Source of the DNA: Serratia fonticola
GTDB taxonomy: Bacteria > Pseudomonadota > Gammaproteobacteria > Enterobacterales > Enterobacteriaceae
Assembly: GCF_006715025.1 (NCBI RefSeq)
Contig: NZ_VFMK01000001.1
Coordinates: 5,270,001 to 5,334,000, forward strand
Length of the DNA stretch: 64,000 bases
Direction: 5' to 3'
Shown: one piece after another, positions 27,016 to 35,441 of the stretch
How the letters are laid out: each line of letters opens with the position of its first letter
How positions within the stretch are numbered: position 1 is the stretch's first letter
Program-made: the position numbers and the translations under genes
The notes under the pieces: model-generated
Told to the model about the DNA's origin: nothing
Seen by the model: the letters and a program-made list of their open reading frames with translations, nothing else
Databases searched by the model: none

Positions 27016-29535
27016 TTATCGTTGTGCCAGAATGGTCTGTGGCGTACAGACCACTTCGCCGACCCACTTCACGCCCCTGGCCTGGTTCAGATCCAGATCC
27101 ACTTCGCAAATGCCGTGATCTTCAGTGGTCAACGACACGCTCGGGAAGCGCTTATCGACATCCATTGAGAAATCCCCGTTCGCATCCGTGGTGGTTTTGC
27201 CGATGTGGTTACGTACCGCCGCATTCGCAATCGCCTGACCATTGCCGGTGGTCATGCGGCCAAACACCGTCACCAGTTGCTTCACTTCCGGTTTGTAAAC
27301 GGCAACGTTGCCCGGATACAGCGTGACGTTGCGGGTACGCCCTTTTACGATGTCGAAGCTGTCCATTGAGTTCTTGTCGTTCATCAGTTCAACTTTGTAG
27401 TTCGCATACGGTGGCAGCGGAATAAAGTTATCTTTCCCGGTCAAGCGATAGTTGCGACCGTTCACCTTGGCGGAGAGCACCGCATCATCGATAATGTCGG
27501 TTTTGACAATCACGCCGGACTTTTCCTGAATGCCGCTGGCGGCCAGGCTCTTATCGCTGTAGGCCACTGCCCCCCGGGCGGTCAGGTTGCCATTCAGGCG
27601 GTTGTTATCGGGCCGCGACAACGACAGCGTGCCCGCACTGTATTTGGTATCAAACGCCGCATAGCCGGAGGCGGAATAATCGCTTTCACCGTTGTGCTTA
27701 TCCTTCACCAGCTTCGCCAGATTGAAGCCCGCAGAGGTGATGGCGGAATCGTCAAAGCTTTTGTTCCCAGCCAGATTGGCGCGCACGTTGCCATTGTTTG
27801 AAGAGACGCCGGTGCTTAGCCAGGCCGCCAACGGCAACGAGAAGTCCAGCGAGATATAACGCTGATTGGAACTGTTTGACTGATAGTCGTACTGATAACG
27901 TTGGATCCCCGCCCGCAGGTTTACCGTGCCATAACGCCCGGAGAACAGCGCCGTCGAATACTCCAGATTGTTCGAGGTGCTGCGATCGCGTTTATCCACC
28001 GTGCGGCTCAGGGTAATTTGCCCGCCGCGTTCAACGAATCGGCTCAGGCTGAAAGTACCGCCATAGGAGTAACTGTCCGTTTCATAAACGGGCAGGCTAT
28101 CCCCGATATGGCTTTTCTCGCGATTGGCCCAGATAGAACCATAGCCTTCAGGCAACGCGGCGCTGACGCTGAAAATATTACGGTAACGCCCGCCCTGCGA
28201 GATCAGCCCCTGCCAGCCCAGATTGCCGTATTGGCCTACGCTTAGATTGGCCGAGGTTTCATTCACCACATTTTTATCAAACACGTAGTTGGAAGTTTGT
28301 ATCGTCAGCCCCAGTATTGCCGGCGCCGACGCCACCTTGAGGATTTCCGGTATCGAGACCGCCGCAGAAACCCCAGCCAGATAGGTTTGGTTACTATTAT
28401 TGTTGGAACCGTTACGACGGTTGTCGTAGTCCACATAGCCGCCGTACAGCTGCCAGTTCAGTTCATTCGCCTCAGTGTTATTACTGGCGAACGCCTTGTT
28501 AATGGTCTGGCGCATGCGTGAATTGACTTTGCCATCAATCACCACCTCAACATCAACATCGTAAATCCCATACGGCAGGCGGCTGGTATCCACCTCAAAG
28601 CTGCCCATCGGGAAGTTCTGAATGTTCAGCAAGCGCCCCTGACGATAGATATGCACCTCACCCGCGCTGGGTAAAAAGACGGTAATCGGCGTCAGGGAAT
28701 ATTGGTTATGCAGGATCTTGGTCGAGGACTTGTTCCCGTACGTCACGCCATACACCTTGCTGGAGTTCAGCGCCGACAGGCTGCCTAGGGATTGCAGGTT
28801 CCAGGTATCCACCAAGCCTAATGCCAGGCGATGCCCGTTCATATCCCGCTCATACATGGCCCGATAAAGCTGGGTATCCTGCTGCGAATCGCCAATACCG
28901 TAGAAAGAACCATTGATATTGAAATGGTGCTCCGCCATGCCAAAGGTATTATCCAGACTCAAATAGCTGTTAGAGGTATTATTGCCGTTCTTCACCTGCG
29001 TACGATAAACGCCCAGATCGTAATTCAGCACCGAACTGAAATTCGGCACTGAAGACACACCCAGGAGACTTTGGCGCGGAATAAGGGCGGCAGACAGGCT
29101 ATTTTCACTCACGTCCAAGGTCAGGACAAAAGAGCGGAGATTCAGATTCAATTCAGCATCGGGCGACAGCACAATACGGGTATTCTGACTAAACAGTTGA
29201 TCCTTCAGGCTGCTGATTAACGCCTGCGTATTCTCGGCAAGCGTGGCACCCTGCGGGTTCTCTACCAACGTAATGTCTTTAATCATCAGGCCGTCTTTTT
29301 CCAGCACCACCAGCGCGTCTGCGACTTTTTGTTTCTCTTGTTGATCGCCGCCTTTGTAGCGCAGAAATACCGGAATAGACATACCTTCCGCCAGAGCCTG
29401 ACCAAATACGCCGGGGATAAGATAATTTCCTAAACGAACATCCTGTAAGTTTCTTGCATTAGCCTGCATAGACACCATGGCTGCCGTGATACACAGCGCA
29501 ATAGCCTTTGCCCTGAAGGTAAAATGATTACTCAT
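27016..29535 (-). CDS. ecpC: common pilus outer-membrane usher EcpC, copy 2
   Basis: An 839-aa usher starting at the ATG at 29535 behind GGGGAAG. It shares the domain layout of copy 1. Differences cluster in an early segment (ALIPRQSLLGVSSVPNF) and in barrel loops (RRNGSNNNSNQTYLAG). Either usher could in principle handle either pilin; this is inference. Confidence 0.9.
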   Translation of the reverse strand: MSNHFTFRAKAIALCITAAMVSMQANARNLQDVRLGNYLIPGVFGQALAEGMSIPVFLRYKGGDQQEKQKVADALVVLEKDGLMIKDITLVENPQGATLAENTQALISSLKDQLFSQNTRIVLSPDAELNLNLRSFVLTLDVSENSLSAALIPRQSLLGVSSVPNFSSVLNYDLGVYRTQVKNGNNTSNSYLSLDNTFGMAEHHFNINGSFYGIGDSQQDTQLYRAMYERDMNGHRLALGLVDTWNLQSLGSLSALNSSKVYGVTYGNKSSTKILHNQYSLTPITVFLPSAGEVHIYRQGRLLNIQNFPMGSFEVDTSRLPYGIYDVDVEVVIDGKVNSRMRQTINKAFASNNTEANELNWQLYGGYVDYDNRRNGSNNNSNQTYLAGVSAAVSIPEILKVASAPAILGLTIQTSNYVFDKNVVNETSANLSVGQYGNLGWQGLISQGGRYRNIFSVSAALPEGYGSIWANREKSHIGDSLPVYETDSYSYGGTFSLSRFVERGGQITLSRTVDKRDRSTSNNLEYSTALFSGRYGTVNLRAGIQRYQYDYQSNSSNQRYISLDFSLPLAAWLSTGVSSNNGNVRANLAGNKSFDDSAITSAGFNLAKLVKDKHNGESDYSASGYAAFDTKYSAGTLSLSRPDNNRLNGNLTARGAVAYSDKSLAASGIQEKSGVIVKTDIIDDAVLSAKVNGRNYRLTGKDNFIPLPPYANYKVELMNDKNSMDSFDIVKGRTRNVTLYPGNVAVYKPEVKQLVTVFGRMTTGNGQAIANAAVRNHIGKTTTDANGDFSMDVDKRFPSVSLTTEDHGICEVDLDLNQARGVKWVGEVVCTPQTILAQR

Positions 29536-29614
29536 AGGCTTCCCCAAACAACATCCTTATCATTACGCAAGTGCAAATAACGCGCACATGAACGGCGGGC
29601 TATTTATAAAGAGG

Positions 29615-30298
29615 CTATTTCACGTTGATATAATCTTCATTGTGCCAAATACCAATGCTGCTTTTGGGATTGTTGATATCAACAAATTTCAAATGAGCCC
29701 CTAAACCAGGCATAACGTAATAACGTTCTCGACAACCTTTATTTTTTTCTTCGCTGGTCTGTGGCTTTTTACATGGACCAAAGGCTACCGCGCGAAAAGA
29801 ACTGTTGCCGGTGTTATAGACCACGCCATTCCGGTATTGATAATTAAAATTATCCTGCCGCGGTGTGACCACCAGAATGGTACTGATTGTGGCCGAGGTG
29901 GTGGCCGAAGCCGCTTTACGCGTTTTTGACAATCCTTCCTCCGCTATCGGATTATCACGCCAGACTAAACGATAATAGCGCTCCTGATTATCTTTGGGTC
30001 CCGCGTAAAAAACCCGGAAAACCTCTTTGCCATTGCCGGGCAAAATCAGATTGGATGGCGTAACCATGACTTCTTGTTTACTCGCCATGGGGATGATTTT
30101 TCCCCCTTCCATTGGCGAGGAAATACGTTCCACCGTCAGGCTGACCAACCGGGCATCATCCACGGTGTTAATCACTTCTTTGGCCATCACAGTCTGGTCT
30201 GGTGCAATAATCGAGGTAATCGCCCCCACATTAATGGCATTGGCGTGAGTACACATGAACAGTGCTGAGCACAACAGAATGGGAAATCCTATTTTCAT
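29615..30298 (-). CDS. ecpB: common pilus chaperone EcpB, copy 2
   Basis: A 227-aa chaperone. I use the ATG at 30298 (MKIGFPILLCSALFMCTHANA), which gives the same length as copy 1; an upstream GTG would add four residues. It shares RYYRL and VTPRQDNFNYQY with copy 1 but has many substitutions elsewhere. Confidence 0.88.
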   Translation of the reverse strand: MKIGFPILLCSALFMCTHANAINVGAITSIIAPDQTVMAKEVINTVDDARLVSLTVERISSPMEGGKIIPMASKQEVMVTPSNLILPGNGKEVFRVFYAGPKDNQERYYRLVWRDNPIAEEGLSKTRKAASATTSATISTILVVTPRQDNFNYQYRNGVVYNTGNSSFRAVAFGPCKKPQTSEEKNKGCRERYYVMPGLGAHLKFVDINNPKSSIGIWHNEDYINVK

Positions 30299-30361
30299 AA
30301 TGCATTCCACAGAGCCGGGGGAATCCCCCCGACTCTGACTATGTTATGACAAAAAAACGTA

Positions 30362-30961
30362 TTATGGTGCTGGCGTGAAGGTGCCGTCCCAAGTGGCTGC
30401 AAACTCAACGTTCACATTGCCATCCCAGTAACCATCGGTCAGATCTTTAAACGCGGTATCAGCCCCCCCCACGGTCGCTTTGGCGATGTTAAAGGCAAAC
30501 ACACCTTGGGTGCTGGTACGATCAGAACCTGCATAGGCGCTTTCCTGAGCCAGTGCAGACAGACCTGCGCTCACACCTGAAGTGGTGTCGATCATGGTGG
30601 TTTCAGTGCTGTTAGACAGATCGGTGCCGTTCCACTTCACGCCCACGGTCAGCTCAGAATCATCACTGGTACGAACCAGAGTGTTAGAGATGATTTTAGA
30701 GGTCAGTTTAAAATCACTGGCGCCAGACTGGCCGGCGATCGTGATGTCAAATGCGCCGTCCTGAGTGCTGAAACGCTCCAGGCCTTCAGCATAGTTAAAG
30801 GTCAGTGATTTCAGTGGGGTCACTACCAGCATGCTGTTGGTATCTTTAATGGCTTTTGCATCCCAGGAAGCTGTCGCATTCGCAGTACGCGTTTCTGCAT
30901 TAGCCAGATTAATTGTTCCCATCGCTGAAGCTGCAATCAATGCCAGAGCTAACTTCTTCAT
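30362..30961 (-). CDS. ecpA: common pilus major subunit EcpA, copy 2
   Basis: A 199-aa major pilin with the same signal peptide cleavage (LANA) and conserved framework as copy 1, but with clustered replacements (for example DLSNSTETTMIDTTSG) and a different C-terminal tail (TFTPAP). It is probably the main shaft subunit of the pilus made from the second operon. Confidence 0.92.
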   Translation of the reverse strand: MKKLALALIAASAMGTINLANAETRTANATASWDAKAIKDTNSMLVVTPLKSLTFNYAEGLERFSTQDGAFDITIAGQSGASDFKLTSKIISNTLVRTSDDSELTVGVKWNGTDLSNSTETTMIDTTSGVSAGLSALAQESAYAGSDRTSTQGVFAFNIAKATVGGADTAFKDLTDGYWDGNVNVEFAATWDGTFTPAP

Positions 30962-31045
30962 AAACTATCTTCCTTTATTTATTTCAATCAATTAATTTCC
31001 CACCGGTATTTACTGGTGTGGCACACAAATGCGACGTAAGGGCGC

Positions 31046-31068
31046 ATTCGAAAATTGAATTTTCGAAT
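31046..31068 (-). promoter_or_regulatory. intercistronic inverted repeat between ecpR and ecpA, copy 2
   Basis: ATTCGAAAATT, one central G, AATTTTCGAAT: a perfect 11-bp inverted repeat in the same position as the 9-bp version of operon 1. Both arms have changed together, which argues for selection on the pairing or on dyad symmetry. Confidence 0.6.
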
Positions 31069-31147
31069 AAGTCCTTAATCCATAACCTAACGCTAGAAAC
31101 GAGTTTTAATTAAAAGTGGAGCATATCATCCCCAACAAAAACTTTAA

Positions 31148-31726
31148 TTATCTAGAGCCTGATATCGACTGCATGAAAATATCATTCATTTTTGTTAGCC
31201 CCATTTTTCCCAGCATATTTTGACGCATGGCATAAACGGTTTTAGGGCTGAGCTGCATCCTGTCGGCAAGATCACGTACGCTGGTGCCACGGGTCAATGT
31301 TCGGAGCAGGCATATTTCACGTGATGAAAAGCAAATTTTTGACGGTGACAATACGCGCTTGCCGGAAATCACATGATCAATCTGATTAAAAAAATCTTCG
31401 GACGACCCAGAGCCCTGGATCACTGAATCGATCTGGTGAAAAATCCGCTTGTAATAGTTCGCTAACGGCAGCAAATGGCTGTCGGTTATCAAGATAACGC
31501 GGTGACAGGCGGTGTATATCAACCAATCCTGATCAAGGAAAAGAAGTAAATTGGATAACTGAAAGTCAACAAACACCACTTTCAATCTTTCTGGATGTGT
31601 ATTCACAGAATCACAATAGCTAACGATACCCTTATAGAAATATCTATTGGTATTAGGCCAGGTTACGGCTTTTTTAAGCGGCGCTTCATATTCAAATCTG
31701 CGCTCATTATTCAACATCTGTAACAT
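31148..31726 (-). CDS. ecpR: LuxR-type regulator EcpR, copy 2
   Basis: A 192-aa regulator with the same start context as copy 1 (AAAGGA, then ATG TTA CAG ATG at 31726); an upstream ATG at 31762 has no support from copy 1. The helix-turn-helix is well conserved (FSSREICLLRTLTRGTSVRDLADRMQLSPKTVYAMRQNML), while the N-terminal half and the extreme C-terminus are diverged. Confidence 0.88.
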   Translation of the reverse strand: MLQMLNNERRFEYEAPLKKAVTWPNTNRYFYKGIVSYCDSVNTHPERLKVVFVDFQLSNLLLFLDQDWLIYTACHRVILITDSHLLPLANYYKRIFHQIDSVIQGSGSSEDFFNQIDHVISGKRVLSPSKICFSSREICLLRTLTRGTSVRDLADRMQLSPKTVYAMRQNMLGKMGLTKMNDIFMQSISGSR

Positions 31727-32333
31727 ACAGAGTCCTTTTCCATAAGTAATTACCAACACCATTCCACGGTTGGATAAGTAAAGCAGATGCCATTTTTAAA
31801 TTAAGTATTTTCTTAATCCGGCAAAACAATATTAACGACGAAATATAATTATTCAAAATTGGTAATAACGATCAAATTGATGCCAATTAATAGCCATTGG
31901 CTATTGAAATGTTATTATCGATCGTCGTTATCGATCGGAAAAATAACAACTGTTATTGATGATATTTCCCTGAAAAGGCATTAACGGCGTAATAAGAACA
32001 TTCTCGCCAATTAAAATACCTGGAAAAAGCAAATTCACTACGATGAAGTTATACCCACAGCTCAACGCGTTAAGAGGAATTATCATCAAAATCGCGACAC
32101 AGAAAAATCCTAAATTAAATCAATGACGATATATTCGCCACATTAAAACACTGGGCTGGCTGATTTGTCGCTCCCCCTCACGAAAAATGCAACATAAAAA
32201 GAACAACATTTCAACAAGTCGGGTTATTATGTGAGCAAAAAAAAAGGATCATTTGTGACAAAACTCACCTTTTTTTAAGATAAAACTGAGTTATTGCGAT
32301 ATTTGATATCGCGAGAAGCGCTCCCGCGACAGT
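31727..32333. promoter_or_regulatory. promoter region of ecp operon 2
   Basis: About 600 bp of AT-rich sequence without genes. It contains TGTTATT (31910-31916) and AATAACA (31942-31948) as a dyad in the same place as in operon 1. Between them is a direct repeat TTATCGATCG twice (31915-31924 and 31928-31937). A perfect GCGATAT-TTG-ATATCGC dyad is at 32296-32312. Confidence 0.5.
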
Positions 32334-32353
32334 AAAAAGGGCAGAAAACGCCC
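32334..32353 (-). terminator. short Rho-independent terminator of the RES operon
   Basis: On the minus strand GGGC-GTTTTCT-GCCC is followed by TTTTT, 15 nt past the RES gene stop. The stem is short, so strength is uncertain. Confidence 0.5.
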
Positions 32354-32367
32354 CATTAGTACATTAT

Positions 32368-33015
32368 TTAGTCAATAAGCACTACGCCAAGTTGATCGGC
32401 CTGCTGCTCTATCTCATCCATTATTGTGGCTGACTCAAGCACACGTTCAGACTCAATGACGATATTGAGTTGCTCACGTGTTACCCGATCGCCAAACAAC
32501 ATCAGGGCGCTATCGCCATGTTGCCTGGAAGACCATTGCAACCCTTGGGAGGAAGGAAAAAACTGATGCATAAGCAGTGAATATTCCCGCGTGAAAACAT
32601 ATTGATCGGCCGTTGAATCCAACAGCTCGGCTCTTTTCACCCCGATTTTTCGCAACGTTCTCGGGTTTAAATCGACAAGTTGAAGATCCTCACTGGGTTT
32701 TACAACCGAATACGCCAGCCCATGCAGCTTGCCCAGATCGTAGGGCGTTCCGCTGGAGTGTGGCGGTAAGTCATGAAAAATGGTTTCCATCACGGCAACC
32801 CCGGTATTCACACCACCGTAGAGCGTGGGCACACCGTTACTCATTGGGCTAAAGCGCGCGCTGCCTTTGCCAGGGTTAAACTGAGCGGCAGAAAACGCAA
32901 CGGAATGTATGCGATGGATCGGTTTACCTGCAGGCCAGATAACGAAATTTACCGATAAATCGGCCTTCGGTATCGGCACGCGTCTGACTATCTCCTTGTC
33001 ATCCGCATCAACCAT
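32368..33015 (-). CDS. RES-domain toxin (NAD+-depleting family)
   Basis: A 215-aa protein with a RES domain: IHRIHS, RFSP, a TLYGG segment, then AVMETIFHD, the usual arginine, tyrosine and glutamate positions of the active site. Family members phosphorolyse or hydrolyse NAD+ and arrest growth until bound by their antitoxin. The gene overlaps the upstream antitoxin gene by 8 bp, as expected for a type II module. It is slightly longer at the N-terminus than many RES toxins. Confidence 0.85.
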   Translation of the reverse strand: MVDADDKEIVRRVPIPKADLSVNFVIWPAGKPIHRIHSVAFSAAQFNPGKGSARFSPMSNGVPTLYGGVNTGVAVMETIFHDLPPHSSGTPYDLGKLHGLAYSVVKPSEDLQLVDLNPRTLRKIGVKRAELLDSTADQYVFTREYSLLMHQFFPSSQGLQWSSRQHGDSALMLFGDRVTREQLNIVIESERVLESATIMDEIEQQADQLGVVLID

Positions 33016-33724
33016 GCGTGCCGCCCTCTACCTCAGCCTGAGCCGCCAGCAACACTTGTTTTGGCATGCTGGTCAGTACATCTTTCGGTTTTCTCCCGGC
33101 CAACCAACTGTTTTCAGAACCAAACCAAATCGCCAGCCCCCAGGGCGTTTTCCTCTCACCGAACAGCGAGATAACCTGCTTAACGACCGGAATGGGGCGA
33201 AACCCCTCATCCAAGGCATATTCCGGGTATTTATCTTTGCCATTAAGCTGCAAGGCAAAAATACTGCCCGCCGACTTCCAACGGTTTGGCCCTGCACTGG
33301 GGTTACTGCTCTTGAAACTCGCCTTTTCTGATAGTTCGCGTGCCGTCAGCCATACGGCATCTTCCAGGATCCGGGCATTCAGTTGCTCACGGCGTAGCGC
33401 ATTACGTTCTGCCCTGGCTTGCTTATTCGGCTTATCTTCTGCCTCACTGGCAGGCTTGATCGCTTTTGGCATGCCCAGCGTTTTGCTTTTTTTCGCTACA
33501 GATTCTGCCCCTTCCATAGAGGCCAGTACGGCGTTCACCGCGGCACTCATCGCCACTTTCATGGTTTCATGAAAACCCGCCTGGCAACCTTTAACCTTGC
33601 CCAATTCGATGACTAAATATTCAGAATCCGCATGCGTACGTAAACCACGCAGCTCATCGCCACTCAGCGTCTTAACCTCAAAAGGGAGCTCTTTACGCCG
33701 CGCCGTACTGATTTTAGCCACCAT
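33008..33724 (-). CDS. antitoxin-like partner of the RES toxin (MbcA/ParS-type C-terminus)
   Basis: A 238-aa protein with ATG at 33724 behind AGAGG. The C-terminal part (RPIPVVKQVISLFGERKTPWGLAIWFGSENSWLAGRKPKDVL) resembles the toxin-binding domain of Xre/MbcA/ParS antitoxins. The first ~95 residues and a basic, Lys/Arg-rich middle are unlike the usual compact Xre domain, so DNA binding may be done differently. It is the first gene of a two-gene operon with a perfect dyad 20 bp upstream. Confidence 0.75.
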   Translation of the reverse strand: MVAKISTARRKELPFEVKTLSGDELRGLRTHADSEYLVIELGKVKGCQAGFHETMKVAMSAAVNAVLASMEGAESVAKKSKTLGMPKAIKPASEAEDKPNKQARAERNALRREQLNARILEDAVWLTARELSEKASFKSSNPSAGPNRWKSAGSIFALQLNGKDKYPEYALDEGFRPIPVVKQVISLFGERKTPWGLAIWFGSENSWLAGRKPKDVLTSMPKQVLLAAQAEVEGGTHG

Positions 33725-33743
33725 CACTCACCTCTTTATACAA

Positions 33744-33766
33744 ATGGATATATTGGTTATATCCAT
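33744..33766 (-). promoter_or_regulatory. palindromic operator of the RES toxin-antitoxin operon
   Basis: ATGGATATA, TTGGT, TATATCCAT: a perfect 9-bp inverted repeat 20 bp upstream of the antitoxin ATG, over AT-rich sequence that can supply a -10 element. Autorepression by the antitoxin at such sites is usual in type II modules; the assignment is inferred. Confidence 0.65.
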
Positions 33767-33968
33767 TATATAGCGTATCGGCGACTTGTCACGAAAGTTG
33801 CTTGAAATTTAATCACCACCTTCCCAAGCTGCCGTCTGTCGGCAGATAAAACCCTGCCGATATCGATCAGCGCGATTGAGCGAACAAACAAAATACGCAA
33901 CAAAACTGAGCGATTTAATTTTAACTCGCTTACAAAATAGGCGAAAAAACGGCCATAACCCTTCTTTA

Positions 33969-33984
33969 TGCGATGCTTGTCACA
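33969..33984 (+). promoter_or_regulatory. probable CRP site upstream of the sgc-like operon
   Basis: TGCGA-TGCTTG-TCACA matches the CRP consensus TGTGA-N6-TCACA with one mismatch, centred about 67 bp before the first start codon. CRP control is expected for a PTS carbohydrate operon. Confidence 0.5.
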
Positions 33985-34043
33985 TTTTATCAATCAGTTA
34001 CCCCACATAACATTCACTACACCAATCATTCCAGAGGTTGATT

Positions 34044-35153
34044 ATGCCCATTGATATCAGTTCTACCCTGATACAGCTATTGTCGATCGACGCCATTCCT
34101 GGCTATGAAACGCCAGTGGCGGATGTCATTCAGCCTCTTCTCGCCCAAGGTGCAATCGGTACCCGGCGCGACGTGCTGGGTAACGTGATCGCCCAGTTTG
34201 GCAGCCTAGAGCCTGATGCCCTGCGCGTGATGGTATTTGCCCATATGGACGAGGTCGGCTTTATGGTGCGTAAAATTGAAGCGGATGGATTTATCCGTTT
34301 TGAACGGGTCGGCGGCCCGGCGCAGGTAACGATGCCGGGCTCGACGGTGACGCTGCAAGGCAGCAAAGGCCCGGTATCCGGCTGTATTGGCATCAAATCC
34401 TACCATTTCAGTAAAGGCGATGAACGTACTCAGACCCCCACCATCGACCAGCTATGGATCGATATTGGCGCTGCCAACAAGCAGGATGCATTGGCGATGG
34501 GCATCAACGTCGGTACTCCCATCACGCTGTTCAACCCACCGCGTAAGCTGGGCAACAACCTGATTTGCAGCAAGGCGCTGGATAACCGCCTGGGATGCAC
34601 CGCATTACTTGGTCTGGCAGACAAAGTGGCTAACCAACCGCTGGAGATTGCGTTGTTTATCGTCGCCGCAGTGCAGGAGGAGTTTAATATCCGCGGGATC
34701 TTGCCGGTGCTGAACAGCGTGCGTCCGGACATGACCATTGGCATTGATATCACGCCGTCGTGCGATACGCCGGATCTCAGCAATTATGCCGACCTGGTGA
34801 TAAACCAGGGGCCCGGCATCACCTGCCTGAACTATCACGGACGCGGCACACTGGCCGGGTTGATCACCTCACCTAAAGTGATTGACTGGCTGGAAAACAC
34901 CGCAGCCCAGCACCAGATCCCGGTTCAGCGCGAAGTGGCTCCGGGCGTTATTACTGAAAGTGGCTATATCCAGCTTCAACAGGACGGCATCCTCTGCGCG
35001 GGTTTGTCCATTCCCTGTCGCTATACCCATTCCCCGAGTGAAGTTGCCAGCCTGAGCGACCTGCAACAGTGCATCGATCTGCTGGCGCACCTGGTTCTGG
35101 CGAAAGCCGAGACCTTCCCTATCACCCCAAAAGTAGTGAGGCCATCATCATGA
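34044..35153 (+). CDS. sgcX: M42 family aminopeptidase/glucanase-like protein SgcX
   Basis: A 369-aa M42 metallopeptidase homologue. Start is the ATG at 34044 behind AGAGG. Metal-site motifs: VFAHMDEVGFMV (about 66-77), KALDNRLGC, AAVQEEFNIRG and IDITPSCDTPD. In E. coli sgcX lies in the sgc PTS operon, and the same neighbours occur here (sgcB, C, Q, A, R). The physiological substrate is unknown. The stop overlaps the sgcB start (ATGA). Confidence 0.82.
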   Translation: MPIDISSTLIQLLSIDAIPGYETPVADVIQPLLAQGAIGTRRDVLGNVIAQFGSLEPDALRVMVFAHMDEVGFMVRKIEADGFIRFERVGGPAQVTMPGSTVTLQGSKGPVSGCIGIKSYHFSKGDERTQTPTIDQLWIDIGAANKQDALAMGINVGTPITLFNPPRKLGNNLICSKALDNRLGCTALLGLADKVANQPLEIALFIVAAVQEEFNIRGILPVLNSVRPDMTIGIDITPSCDTPDLSNYADLVINQGPGITCLNYHGRGTLAGLITSPKVIDWLENTAAQHQIPVQREVAPGVITESGYIQLQQDGILCAGLSIPCRYTHSPSEVASLSDLQQCIDLLAHLVLAKAETFPITPKVVRPSS

Positions 35154-35425
35154 AGAAGATATTGGTTGCCTGTGGCACCGGCATGGCGACATCGACCATG
35201 ATCGCCCAGAAAATCACGCAATTTCTGGCCAGCCACAACATCGACGTTTCTACCACCCAGTGCTGTCTGAACGAAATCCCCCTCAATAAACAGGGCGTCG
35301 ACCTGATTGTCACCGCCATGAAAACCAGTACCGAATATGGCATCCCGACCCTGAATGGCTCGCCATTTCTGACCGGGATAAATGATGAACCGCTCAAGCG
35401 GCAGTTGCTCGAGTTGTTGCAATAA
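35150..35425 (+). CDS. sgcB: PTS IIB component, galactitol-type (SgcB-like)
   Basis: A 91-aa phosphotransferase IIB subunit with the phosphorylated cysteine in ILVACGTGMATSTM (Cys8). It passes phosphate from IIA to the sugar bound by IIC. The ATG at 35150 overlaps the sgcX stop. The longer frame upstream lies inside sgcX and is rejected. Confidence 0.88.
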   Translation: MKKILVACGTGMATSTMIAQKITQFLASHNIDVSTTQCCLNEIPLNKQGVDLIVTAMKTSTEYGIPTLNGSPFLTGINDEPLKRQLLELLQ

Positions 35426-35441
35426 CCACGAGGACGCAATC

